64,000 bases of DNA from positions 1-64,000 of the forward strand of contig SHWS01000006.1 in the NCBI GenBank assembly GCA_009693705.1, given 5' to 3'. The notes under the pieces are model-generated. The model made no database searches. It worked only from the letters and a program-made list of their open reading frames with translations, and was not told the origin of the DNA. The position numbers and the translations under genes were made by a program. The stretch comes from Pelagibacteraceae bacterium. GTDB taxonomy: Bacteria > Pseudomonadota > Alphaproteobacteria > Pelagibacterales > Pelagibacteraceae. Below, piece by piece: positions 35,773 through 44,474 of the stretch. Numbering within the stretch: the first letter of the stretch is position 1; every line of letters starts with the position of its first letter.

Positions 35773-36572
35773 TTAATTTTATTTTTTAATCTCTTTACAA
35801 CATTAGTAACATTTGTGACGATATTTTGTCTCTTTTTAATTGAGTTGGTAATTTCTTTACAAATTGCACTTCCAACTACCAATCCATCAGCTTTTTTAAG
35901 AGATTTTATTGTTTTTTCAGTGATACCAAATCCAATTACAACATTTTTTGATTTAGTAAGATTTTTAATTTTACCATATCTTTCTAATATTTTCTTTGAA
36001 GATATTTTTAATTTTCCACCGGTAGTTGAGAGCATACTTATATAGTAAATCATATCATGTGAATACTTAATGATTTGTTTTACTCTCAAATGAGAAGTTG
36101 TTGGCGAAATAAGTTGAATAAAATTTATATTTTTTTTTTTGCACTTATTTGCAAATTTTATATTTTCCGGAAAGGGTAAATCCACAATAATTAATCCATC
36201 AACTTTGGATTTATAACAATCATTTAAAAAATTATTTTCTCCATATTGATAAATTATATTATAGTAACCCATTAAAATAATTGGTTTCGATTTTTTTATT
36301 TCTTTAAATTTTTTTGTAATTGAAAAAACATCATTAATTTTAAAACCATTTTTAATTGCTCTGTGAGAGCTTGTTTGGATTTGACCGCCATCAGCTATAG
36401 GTGTGTTATGCGGAAAGCCTAATTCGCAAATGTCAGCGTATTGACTAATTGACTTAAGTATTTCTAGTGACTTATTTTTACTATTATCGCCAGCAACTGT
36501 AAAAGTAATTAGAGCAGGGCGATTTTCTTTTTTTGTTTTTAAAAAAGTTTGTTTAATTAAAGATGGACTCAT
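35769..36572 (-). CDS. trpA: Tryptophan synthase alpha subunit
   Basis: Cleaves indole-3-glycerol phosphate and channels indole to TrpB. ELGFPHNTPIADGGQIQTSS contains the catalytic Glu and the flexible active-site loop start, followed by ILMGYYNIIY, VDGLIIVDLPFPE with the catalytic Asp, and GFGITEK with DGLVVGSAI. Length 267 aa is normal. It overlaps trpB by one base and accD by 4 nt in the trpFBA-accD-folC order. Confidence 0.95.
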   Translation of the reverse strand: MSPSLIKQTFLKTKKENRPALITFTVAGDNSKNKSLEILKSISQYADICELGFPHNTPIADGGQIQTSSHRAIKNGFKINDVFSITKKFKEIKKSKPIILMGYYNIIYQYGENNFLNDCYKSKVDGLIIVDLPFPENIKFANKCKKKNINFIQLISPTTSHLRVKQIIKYSHDMIYYISMLSTTGGKLKISSKKILERYGKIKNLTKSKNVVIGFGITEKTIKSLKKADGLVVGSAICKEITNSIKKRQNIVTNVTNVVKRLKNKIK

Positions 36573-37801
36573 TAATATTTGCCCAATCTTTTTTTTAATA
36601 TATCTCTATCTTTTTTGGCATCACCACAAGAGTTTACGATAATTATTGTATCTTTACTTAATTTAGGGGCAATTTTAATTGCTTCAGCAAATGCATGGCA
36701 AGGCTCTAAGCTTGGATTTAATTTTTCATATTTTGTAACCATTTCATAAGCATGTAGGGCATCTTCATCAGTAGCAAAGGTGTATCTTGCTCTTTTAGTA
36801 TCTTTTAAAAAACAATGTAAGGGACTAACGCCAGGATAATCTAATCCAGCGCTTATAGACTCAGTTTCAGAAATTTGGCCTTCTTTATTTTGGCACACAT
36901 AAGAAGCAGCTCCATGTAAAATTCCAATTTTTGCGTTTTTACTTAAAGGCGCTGCATGAAGTTTAGAATTCTTTGGACCTCCAGCTTCGACTCCAATTAA
37001 CTCAATTTGTTTTTTATCATAGTCAATAAATTCACTCCAAAAGCCATAGGCAGAACTTCCTCCACCCACGCAGTTGATGAGTTTTATTTTTTTAGGAATT
37101 GTATGAAATTGATCTGTTAATTGTATTTTAAGCTCTTTTGAAATTTGAGCGGTGCTCCAACCGCAAATTTTGACAAAAATGTTTGGACCTACTGTACTTC
37201 CAACCGCCATATGCACGTTATCGCAATTTGATACCCAATATCGCATACATTCACTCACTGCATCAACTAATGTTTGACTGCCAGAATAAACTGGAACAAT
37301 TTCTGCTCCATTTTTCCTTATTGCATCGCAATTTGGCTTTTGTCTCTTAATATCTTTGGCCCCCATAAAAATTTTGCATTTAAGGCCAAATTTTTTTGCA
37401 GCCATGCTTAGCATTTTACCCGCATATCCGGCCCCAGTGTCACCAATAATGTATTTTTTACCCATCGCTTTACAAATTAATGCATGAACAGTTGCGTTGT
37501 ATATTTTGTGTGCCCCTCCATTTGCTTCAGAGACAACTTTTGCCCAAACCTGTGCTCCACCTAAATTATTCGATAAATTTTCTAGTTTTATAAAAGAGGT
37601 TGGTGAGCCTATGTAATTTTTAAAATAAAAATCTTTTTTTTTAATAAATTTTTTATCTTTTCTTAACTTTTGAAACTTAATAGTTAGATCCTCTATAGGT
37701 TTTTTAAGAGTTTCTGGAACGAAACTACCACCAAACTTTCCTCCCCAAAAACCATATTTATCATGTTGATCAATTAGAGGAGTACCTTTTTTAAGTTTCA
37801 T
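36572..37801 (-). CDS. trpB: Tryptophan synthase beta subunit
   Basis: PLP enzyme joining indole and serine. GGKFGGSFVPETL opens the protein; the PLP Lys is in NGGAHKIYNATVHAL, followed by GDTGAGYAGKMLS and the phosphate-binding loop NCVGGGSSAYGFW. The canonical EDLNHTGAHKIN reads SEANGGAHKIYN here, so the conserved Asp/Glu-Leu-Asn-His stretch is altered. Catalytic Glu109-equivalent is thus replaced in its surroundings (canonical TGAGQHG reads TGAGYAG). Length 409 aa. The sequence is divergent from TrpB1, but trp operon context supports the role. Confidence 0.88.
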   Translation of the reverse strand: MKLKKGTPLIDQHDKYGFWGGKFGGSFVPETLKKPIEDLTIKFQKLRKDKKFIKKKDFYFKNYIGSPTSFIKLENLSNNLGGAQVWAKVVSEANGGAHKIYNATVHALICKAMGKKYIIGDTGAGYAGKMLSMAAKKFGLKCKIFMGAKDIKRQKPNCDAIRKNGAEIVPVYSGSQTLVDAVSECMRYWVSNCDNVHMAVGSTVGPNIFVKICGWSTAQISKELKIQLTDQFHTIPKKIKLINCVGGGSSAYGFWSEFIDYDKKQIELIGVEAGGPKNSKLHAAPLSKNAKIGILHGAASYVCQNKEGQISETESISAGLDYPGVSPLHCFLKDTKRARYTFATDEDALHAYEMVTKYEKLNPSLEPCHAFAEAIKIAPKLSKDTIIIVNSCGDAKKDRDILKKRLGKY

Positions 37802-38414
37802 TGTTTATCTGTTTAATTTTATTCAAAAAAATTTTAATTTTAGAGACATCTTTTAACCCAGATGTTTCTAAGGCTCCAGAAATATCAATAATATCGGCCA
37901 TTTTTTTATAATTCTCAAAATTATCATCCAATTTAATATTGCCAGCAATCATTAGTGGTTTTTTTAAATTAATATTTTCAATTAATGAGTGATCAAATGA
38001 AATACTTTTTTCATAACCCTTACCATCAAAAAGATAAATATCGCTAATATCTTGATAGTTTTTATAACTGTTTACGTCATTTTTATTCTTAATTGAAAAA
38101 GCAGTTATAATTTTTTTTTGGTATTTTGCCTTAATTGATTTAATTTCTTCAGGTCTACAATCATAAATTTGATAATAATCGAACGGTAGATCTTTTATTT
38201 TTTCTAATATTTGATTGTTAGGTTTAACTAAAACTGCAACATAATATGAATTTTTTTTGTCAATTTTTAGTAGTTTTTTAAGTTTATCAAAATTTACATA
38301 TCTTTTAGATTTTACATAGTTAACAATAAATCCAATATAATTAGGGGGAGATGAATAGTTAGTTAGAAAACTCAAAGTTTTTGCATCAGAAATTCCACAG
38401 ATTTTTGACTCCAT
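37791..38414 (-). CDS. trpF: Phosphoribosylanthranilate isomerase
   Basis: TIM-barrel isomerase of tryptophan synthesis. The N-terminal KICGISDAK carries the catalytic Cys (motif KICG), and later segments are YDCRPEEIKSIK, IYLFDGKG and MIAGNIKLDDN with IIDISGALETSGLKD, matching the GGL/DVSSGVE ending of the family. At 207 aa it is normal. It overlaps the trpB start by 11 nt and is preceded immediately by pyrF. Confidence 0.9.
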   Translation of the reverse strand: MESKICGISDAKTLSFLTNYSSPPNYIGFIVNYVKSKRYVNFDKLKKLLKIDKKNSYYVAVLVKPNNQILEKIKDLPFDYYQIYDCRPEEIKSIKAKYQKKIITAFSIKNKNDVNSYKNYQDISDIYLFDGKGYEKSISFDHSLIENINLKKPLMIAGNIKLDDNFENYKKMADIIDISGALETSGLKDVSKIKIFLNKIKQINNET

Positions 38415-39092
38415 CTACTTTAGTGATGATAGAATTTTTTTAATATTTTTTTTTGGATTTCCTTTAGTAATAGGTCTTCCAATAATTAAATAATCACTTC
38501 CAGCATCTAATGCCTCTTTAGCGGTCAAAGTTCTTTTTTGGTCATTTTTAGTACCGCCCTGCCTAATTCCTGGTGTGAAGCATTTAAGATTAGGAGCTAA
38601 ACTCTTAATCATTTTAACTTCAAGTGGACTACAAATTACTCCATGCAGGTTTGCTTGTTTAGCAATTTTAATTAATCTTAAAACCTGGTCTTGAACTTTA
38701 CCTTTAAAGCCTAAAGAAATTAAATCTTTATCAGCAAAACTAGTTAATATTGAAACACCCAATAACTTAATATTTATTTTTTTAGCTTCTTTATTTGCTG
38801 CTTTTAGAGCATCTAAACCATTTAATAAGTGTACGGTTGCGTAGCTAATATTTAGTTTTTTTAAAGATTTAATTGATTCGACTAAAGTATTTTTAATATC
38901 AAAGAATTTACCATCATAAAAAATAGGTTTCTTAAATTTGGATAGTTCTCTAATTTCTTTTGGCGATCTTTGAGTGATATATTGTAAACCTATTTTAATT
39001 CCTGAAATGTCATTTTGAATTAATGATAAAAGTTTTTTTATTTTTTTTTGACTGGATACGTCACAAGCAACAAAAATCTTTTTGTTAGTCAT
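38415..39092 (-). CDS. pyrF: Orotidine 5'-phosphate decarboxylase
   Basis: Last step of UMP synthesis. The TIM barrel has IFVACDVSS, the KxxxD-type catalytic segment FYDGKFFDIKNT (Asp-Gly-Lys followed by Asp), TVHLLNG, and the phosphate loop TPGIRQGG with IIGRPIT. Length 225 aa is normal. It overlaps ihfB by 8 nt and abuts trpF, forming part of the aroA-to-folC run. Confidence 0.94.
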   Translation of the reverse strand: MTNKKIFVACDVSSQKKIKKLLSLIQNDISGIKIGLQYITQRSPKEIRELSKFKKPIFYDGKFFDIKNTLVESIKSLKKLNISYATVHLLNGLDALKAANKEAKKINIKLLGVSILTSFADKDLISLGFKGKVQDQVLRLIKIAKQANLHGVICSPLEVKMIKSLAPNLKCFTPGIRQGGTKNDQKRTLTAKEALDAGSDYLIIGRPITKGNPKKNIKKILSSLK

Positions 39093-39372
39093 TATTTAAT
39101 TTTTTAAACAAATTCTTAGACATTTTAAAGTGAATAGCGATTTTTTCTGGAGTGTTGACTTTCTCTCCAGTTTTTGGATTTCTGCTTATTCTTGTTTTTT
39201 GTATTTTTGTTGAAAAAACCCCAAATCCTCTTAATTCAACTCTCTCTTTTCTTTTAAGAGTTTCTTTAATTTCTTTAAAGATAATGTCGGTTAACTTTTC
39301 AAGGTCTTTTTTAAGGAAATTTGGGTAATTCTCTGCAAGTTGTTTTAAAAGCTTTGATTTTACAATTGCCAA
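39085..39372 (-). CDS. ihfB: Integration host factor beta subunit
   Basis: A 95-aa HU/IHF-family DNA-bending protein. Typical features are KSKLLKQLAENYPN, the ERVELRGFGVFSTK strand and the DNA-intercalating beta arm RISRNPKTGEKVNTPEK with its Pro. Position directly downstream of rpsA is where ihfB (himD) lies in proteobacteria, which distinguishes it from HU. Confidence 0.93.
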   Translation of the reverse strand: MAIVKSKLLKQLAENYPNFLKKDLEKLTDIIFKEIKETLKRKERVELRGFGVFSTKIQKTRISRNPKTGEKVNTPEKIAIHFKMSKNLFKKLNND

Positions 39373-39391
39373 TTTAAATCTTTAATATTTA

Positions 39392-41122
39392 CTAATTTTC
39401 TTCTTCTTTTTTTTTCAAATCATCTGATAATGAGGCGAATGGTAAATTTTTTCCAGATCCTTCAGCATCCGCACCATATTTTTTTAAAGCTTCTTTTTTT
39501 TCAATTTCTTCTAAAAGCTTAATACTTAAACTTACTTTTCTTTTATTAAAATCAAGCTCTGCTATTGCAACATCCAATTTTTCTCCACCTGTCCATCTTG
39601 ATGGTCGAGCATCAGCTGGATTCATTGAAATTTGTGATTTTTTAATTTGAAAATTCATTTCACATTCTTCTGGTCTTACAGATAAACCTTTATTATCAAC
39701 AGATATGACTTTAACTGTTATTATTTGGTTTATATTTTTATCCTTAAACCAATCAAAAGCATCTTTTTGCGTTTGTTTAAAACCAACTCTAATTTTTTGT
39801 TCTGAAGCTTTAATTTCTAAAACTTTAACTTTTAGTTTATCGCCATTTTTATACTTATTAAGCTCTTCTTCACTGTCGTTTGAATAACTTAAATCATTAC
39901 AATGTAAAAAGGCATCTATGTCTAAACCTTCTATGTTAAGAAATAATGAATATTCATTTTTATTAACCACCTCTCCTTCAACAATTGTTCCAATAGGATA
40001 TTTTTTTTCAAAAGTCTCAAAAGGATTCTCCAGGGTTAGTTTGTGGCTTATTGCAACTCTTCTTTTTTCTTTATCAATTTCAGTTATCACACAATTAATT
40101 TCATCGCCCACTTTAAACATTTTTTTAGCTGAAAGATTTTTTTTGGACCAACTTAATTCTGATGAGTGGAGTAATGTTGTAAGTCCAGGTTCTAGTTCAC
40201 AAAATGCTCCAAAATCCATCAATTTAACAACTTTTACTTTATAGATTTTCTTTAGTTCATAGTTTTCAATATGATCAAAAGGATCTGGCGATAATTGTTT
40301 TACAGAACAACCTACTTGTAATTTTTCTGTATCAACCGAAATTACTTTAAGATCGTGTTTCTCACCAATATTAAAAAATTCATCTGGATGATTAACTCTC
40401 GAATAAGAAATTTCCTGTAGGTGAACTAAAACATCTAGTTCATTATTAACATTAAAAAAACAACCGAAGTTACTGTAGCCTTTAACCTCAGCTCCTTTAA
40501 TAATATCTCCTACTTTATATTTTTCGATAATTTTTGCTTTATCTTCTTTGTTAAAAGAGGATATAATTTCCCGACGTGATACGCAGGCATTGCCCCTTAT
40601 TTTATCTAGCTTGATTAGTGCAAATTTTTGAGGTTCATTCATTAGGTGACTAATATCCTTTAAAGGTTTGTCTGAAATTTGTGATCCTGGAAGAAACATT
40701 AGGGAGCCAGTTTCAATATGCTCAACTATACATCCACCTTTACATTTAGCAGTAATTTTTCCCATAATAGGAGTATTGCTTTCATAAGCCTCAACAAGCT
40801 TATCCCAACCTTTAATTTTTTGAGCCTTTTGAGCACTAATTAATACTTCACCATTTTTATCCTCAATTTTTTCCAGCAAAACTGGAATTACTTCACCAAT
40901 TTTAATTTTTTCTGAAAGACCCATAGATTTTAATTCATTGATATCTAAAATAGGTTCACTTTTTAGTCCTTCAACAAAAAGGAAAACAAAGTTTTCAGTG
41001 ATCTTGTTAATTGTTCCGTTTATGATTTTTCCTTCTTCAATTTTAATTTTTGAATTTTGGCTATTCAGTAATTTTTCAAATTCTTGAGATGCTGGACTTG
41101 ATAGATCGCTATATATTTCCAT
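39392..41122 (-). CDS. rpsA: 30S ribosomal protein S1
   Basis: Ribosomal protein that binds mRNA leaders and aids initiation. The 576-aa chain contains six S1/OB repeats, seen for instance at GTINKITENFVFLFVEGL, GKITAKCKGGCIVEH, GAEVKGYSNFGCFFNV, VKVVKLMDFGAFCELEPG, GEVVNKNEYSLFLNIEG and VKVISVDNKGLSV. Length is typical of alphaproteobacteria. It is located between cmk (one-base overlap) and ihfB, a conserved triplet. Confidence 0.96.
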   Translation of the reverse strand: MEIYSDLSSPASQEFEKLLNSQNSKIKIEEGKIINGTINKITENFVFLFVEGLKSEPILDINELKSMGLSEKIKIGEVIPVLLEKIEDKNGEVLISAQKAQKIKGWDKLVEAYESNTPIMGKITAKCKGGCIVEHIETGSLMFLPGSQISDKPLKDISHLMNEPQKFALIKLDKIRGNACVSRREIISSFNKEDKAKIIEKYKVGDIIKGAEVKGYSNFGCFFNVNNELDVLVHLQEISYSRVNHPDEFFNIGEKHDLKVISVDTEKLQVGCSVKQLSPDPFDHIENYELKKIYKVKVVKLMDFGAFCELEPGLTTLLHSSELSWSKKNLSAKKMFKVGDEINCVITEIDKEKRRVAISHKLTLENPFETFEKKYPIGTIVEGEVVNKNEYSLFLNIEGLDIDAFLHCNDLSYSNDSEEELNKYKNGDKLKVKVLEIKASEQKIRVGFKQTQKDAFDWFKDKNINQIITVKVISVDNKGLSVRPEECEMNFQIKKSQISMNPADARPSRWTGGEKLDVAIAELDFNKRKVSLSIKLLEEIEKKEALKKYGADAEGSGKNLPFASLSDDLKKKEEEN

Positions 41123-41781
41123 TAATTATTAATTTTCTTATCTATAATTTTTTTTATTTTTAAAAAACACGCTCTTTTAGATAAGTTTGTCGTGTTAATC
41201 AATACCGAATCTTTTGTTTTCTTTAGAGGTGAAATGCTACGATTATAATCATTTTTATCTCGTTTTTTGATACTTTTAAGAACTTCTTTGAATAAAATTT
41301 TTTTATTAAGAGCCTTTAGCTCTTTATATCTTCTCATAGCCCTAGTTTTCACACTTGCGGTCATAAAAATCTTAACATTTGCATCAGGCATTATATTGTA
41401 AGTAATGTCCCGACCATCAAGGCAGGAGCCATTGTATTTTTTAGGTGGATTATAAGCACAATTAATTTGAAAACTATGAACAATATTTCTAATTTTTTTA
41501 TTTTGAGCAATTATTGAAGCTTCAGTTCCTACCTCATCTGCTAAAAGTTCTTTATTTTTTAAATCTTTAATTTTTAGATATTTTATTTTTTTTTTTAAAA
41601 ATTTAAGATTATATTTTTTTGCTTTTTTAAGTTTAATGTTTGCAATAAACCGATAAATTTTTCCTGTATCAAGGTAATAAAGATTGTAATGTTTAGAAAT
41701 AAGTTTTGCTTGTGTACCAGCTCCAGCAGCAGCGGGCGAGTCAATTGCTACTTTTAAAATATTTTTTCTTTTTAATTTCAT
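41122..41781 (-). CDS. cmk: Cytidylate kinase, altered P-loop
   Basis: CMP/dCMP kinase by position (aroA-cmk-rpsA) and by conserved segments YYLDTGKIYRFIA, DGRDITYNIMPDANVKIFMTAS and RDKNDYNRSISPLKK. Length 219 aa is normal. The Walker A region reads SPAAAGAGT where the family has GPAGSGKGT: the invariant Lys that holds the ATP phosphates is Ala, and nearby glycines are changed. The nucleotide sequence at about 41735 is unambiguous on this. Either another residue compensates or activity is changed. It overlaps aroA by 4 nt. Confidence 0.88.
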   Translation of the reverse strand: MKLKRKNILKVAIDSPAAAGAGTQAKLISKHYNLYYLDTGKIYRFIANIKLKKAKKYNLKFLKKKIKYLKIKDLKNKELLADEVGTEASIIAQNKKIRNIVHSFQINCAYNPPKKYNGSCLDGRDITYNIMPDANVKIFMTASVKTRAMRRYKELKALNKKILFKEVLKSIKKRDKNDYNRSISPLKKTKDSVLINTTNLSKRACFLKIKKIIDKKINN

Positions 41782-43097
41782 TTTTTAAACTTATCTAAAA
41801 TTTTTAAAAATGAAGGAAAAGAAGTATTAATAGAATCTTTATCATGTATATGCCATTCTCCTCCAAAGGCTAATGCTGCAATAACACTGGTCATAAATAC
41901 CCTATGGTCTTTTTGATAATTTTTTATAACAATTTTTTTATTAATTTTTAAATTTTGATTACCAAAAATTTTAATTGAGTCATTAGTGGTTATAGTTTTT
42001 ATACCCATCATTTTAAGAATTCTTGCACCCCATTGGAGTCTAGGACTTTCTTTTTGATTTAACTCAGCCAAATCTTTAAAATAAGAAATACCATTTGCTT
42101 TAGCAGCAACTAAAAAAATAATTAAAAATTCATCGATTGATCCGCTATTTAAATTTTTAGGGCAATTTATAGAATTCAATTTTTTTGGACTTATAATTAA
42201 AATATCTGAAATTTTTTCACCTTTGTAAATTCTAATATTTTTTAGCTTTATTTTAACTCCCATTTTCTTAAGAATTATAAGAATGCCTACACGTGAGGGA
42301 TTTATATTTACATTTTTAATAATTAATTTTGAATTTTTTGAAAGTGCAGTTAGTACAATAAAAAAAGAAGCAGAGCTTATGTCTGAAGGAATTTTATAAT
42401 TTAATGATCTTATTTTACTGACTTTTTTAACTTTAATTAAATCATAATTTTTTTTATTTTTTACTTTTACGGGTAGTTTTAGATATTTGCACAAAAGCTC
42501 TGTATGATTTCGAGATTTTTTCGCTTTTATAATTGTAGTCCCTTCAGTTCTCATTGCTCCAAAAATAACAGCACTCTTACATTGAGCTGAACCTTTATTT
42601 TCTAGATATTTGAATGGACGTAGATTATTTGATCCTCGTATTATTAATGGTAATTTTTTTTTTTTACTTAGTTTGAATGACGCTCCAAATTTACTTAAAG
42701 GTTCAGTAACTCTTTTGAAATCTCTTTTTGATAAACTGTCATCTCCTATAAGTTTAATTGGATTAGGAGTGTTAATTATCAAACCAAGTATAATTCTTCC
42801 TAATGTGCCTGAATTTTTTGCATTTAAAGTTAAGTTTTTTTTATACTTATAACCATTAATACCTTCTCCATATATCTTACAAATATTTTTATTGAAAATT
42901 ACTTTAATTCCAAGTTTTTTAATTATATCAATTGCGGCCAGAACATCTTCGGACATTAACAAATTTTGAGCTTTTGAAATCCCGTTTGCTATAGATGAAA
43001 ATAAAACCCATCGAATACTTAAGCTTTTATCACCACTTACTATTATGGTTTTATTAAATTGTTTTAATTGTTCTTTAATAATTAGTGAATAGGACAT
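41778..43097 (-). CDS. aroA: 5-enolpyruvylshikimate-3-phosphate synthase
   Basis: Sixth shikimate step. GDKSLSIRWVLFSSIANG holds the Lys and Arg substrate contacts, NSGTLGRIILGLI the NAGT-like PEP site, and LNQKESPRLQWG the KESDR-like loop, in which the Asp is Pro. The fold end has DHRVFMTSVIAALAFGG. Length 439 aa is normal. The order aroA-cmk-rpsA-ihfB follows many proteobacteria. With aroB and aroK in this window most of the shikimate trunk is represented. Confidence 0.93.
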   Translation of the reverse strand: MSYSLIIKEQLKQFNKTIIVSGDKSLSIRWVLFSSIANGISKAQNLLMSEDVLAAIDIIKKLGIKVIFNKNICKIYGEGINGYKYKKNLTLNAKNSGTLGRIILGLIINTPNPIKLIGDDSLSKRDFKRVTEPLSKFGASFKLSKKKKLPLIIRGSNNLRPFKYLENKGSAQCKSAVIFGAMRTEGTTIIKAKKSRNHTELLCKYLKLPVKVKNKKNYDLIKVKKVSKIRSLNYKIPSDISSASFFIVLTALSKNSKLIIKNVNINPSRVGILIILKKMGVKIKLKNIRIYKGEKISDILIISPKKLNSINCPKNLNSGSIDEFLIIFLVAAKANGISYFKDLAELNQKESPRLQWGARILKMMGIKTITTNDSIKIFGNQNLKINKKIVIKNYQKDHRVFMTSVIAALAFGGEWHIHDKDSINTSFPSFLKILDKFKK

Positions 43098-43102
43098 TTA
43101 AA

Positions 43103-43879
43103 TTAATTAAATTTAAAACTTTCACCAAAGTAAGCGCTCTTTGCGTTAATATTTTTAACTAGATTTGAAGGTGTATCTTCAGCAACAATTTTACAATTAC
43201 TTAAAATTATCGCTACATCAACGCAAGCAAGTAAATCTCTAGCCTGATGATCACAGATACAAATTGCTATTTGATTTTCTTGCTGTAATTTAACAATAAT
43301 TTCTTGCAACATCTTAATAGTCAGAATATCTAATGCTGCAAAGCACTCATCTAATAAAAGTATTTTAGGTTCGCTCAATAGAGCAAGACCAATAACTAAT
43401 TTTTTTTTTTGTCCGCCAGATAAAAATTTTGCTTTTATATCTTTAAAATTTTCAAGTTCAAATTTTGATATTAAATAATTAATTTTATCTTCTCTTAAAT
43501 TTTTACTATCAATTACAATTTCACTAATTGCTCTAAAATTGTCGTGAAGAGTAAGATCGTTAAAATATCCACCATGCTGCGGAACATATCCAATTTTAAA
43601 TTTTCTTGTTCTTAAATAAATTGGATATTGAATAACATTTTCACCTGAAATTTTAATTTTGCCACTAATAGGTTTTATTAGTCCTGTTATAAGATTAAAT
43701 ATTGTTGATTTTCCAACTCCATTAGGCCCCAACATGCCAAAAATTTGACCATTATTAATTTTAAAACTTACATTATCTAAAATTATTCTATTTCCATACG
43801 ATAGTGATACATTTTCAAATTCAATTATAGAATTAATTTTTTTAAAAGATTTAATTCTAAATTTTTTAATAATTGCCAT
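43103..43879 (-). CDS. lptB: LPS export ABC transporter ATP-binding protein
   Basis: ATPase of the LptB2FGC complex that extracts LPS from the inner membrane. Walker A is GPNGVGKST, the signature is FLSGGQKKK, and Walker B is ILLLDECFAALD, where the usual DEP is DEC. The H-loop is ICDHQARDLLACVD. I use ATG 43879 (258 aa) since translation from 43951 would run into lptC; the gap to the lptC stop is then one base. Neighbours lptC and kdsD support the LPS assignment. Confidence 0.9.
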   Translation of the reverse strand: MAIIKKFRIKSFKKINSIIEFENVSLSYGNRIILDNVSFKINNGQIFGMLGPNGVGKSTIFNLITGLIKPISGKIKISGENVIQYPIYLRTRKFKIGYVPQHGGYFNDLTLHDNFRAISEIVIDSKNLREDKINYLISKFELENFKDIKAKFLSGGQKKKLVIGLALLSEPKILLLDECFAALDILTIKMLQEIIVKLQQENQIAICICDHQARDLLACVDVAIILSNCKIVAEDTPSNLVKNINAKSAYFGESFKFN

Positions 43880-43880
43880 A

Positions 43881-44474
43881 TTAACTTTTACTTTTAATGA
43901 GTATTTTTTTATCTTCTTCGTACATAAAAATTTTAGTGTCTTTTGTTTCAATATTCATTTCAATAACATCTGCATTCAGAATATTTTTATTGGTTGTATA
44001 AATAACATCTTCCGACATGGTCATTAAATTTTTACTTAATAAAAAATCAAGGTATTTTCCAGTTAAATTATTGTCTAAATAACTGACTATTACATTTTTA
44101 GAAAAAGTTGTATCATAAGTATCTGAATTATATTTAGCAAAGTCTGATGTTATTGTAATTTGATTAGAGTTTTTTAGTGTAATTTTAGCCGTAACATTTG
44201 ATAAGTAAACAACATTACTCTCAGAAAAATTTATTTCTCCCTTCAAAGCATTAATATTATATTGATTACCATTTTTATCTTTAGAAGTGTAATTAATATT
44301 TTCTAATATGTTTGAACTATAAGAATTTTCATTTTTTGCAGCCGGACCTTCGAAATTTAAATTTTGATTAATTATTGTAGAAGGTTTTTTTAATATTTTT
44401 TTAAAAAAAAAAATTAATAATATTATAATAAATAAATTTATTAAAAAGATTTTTACAATCTTATTTTTTTTCAT
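43881..44474 (-). CDS. lptC: LPS export protein LptC
   Basis: A 197-aa bitopic protein: one N-terminal membrane helix (about 8-25, IFLINLFIIILLIFFF) and a periplasmic beta-jellyroll-like domain with NINALKGEINFSESNVVYLSN, SDFAKYNSDTYDTTFSKNV and a TMSEDVIYTTNKN ending. This fits LptC (YrbK/DUF1239), which passes LPS from LptBFG to LptA. An LptA gene, normally between lptC and lptB, is not present; lptB starts right after. The N-terminus lies one base after the kdsD stop. Confidence 0.82.
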   Translation of the reverse strand: MKKNKIVKIFLINLFIIILLIFFFKKILKKPSTIINQNLNFEGPAAKNENSYSSNILENINYTSKDKNGNQYNINALKGEINFSESNVVYLSNVTAKITLKNSNQITITSDFAKYNSDTYDTTFSKNVIVSYLDNNLTGKYLDFLLSKNLMTMSEDVIYTTNKNILNADVIEMNIETKDTKIFMYEEDKKILIKSKS

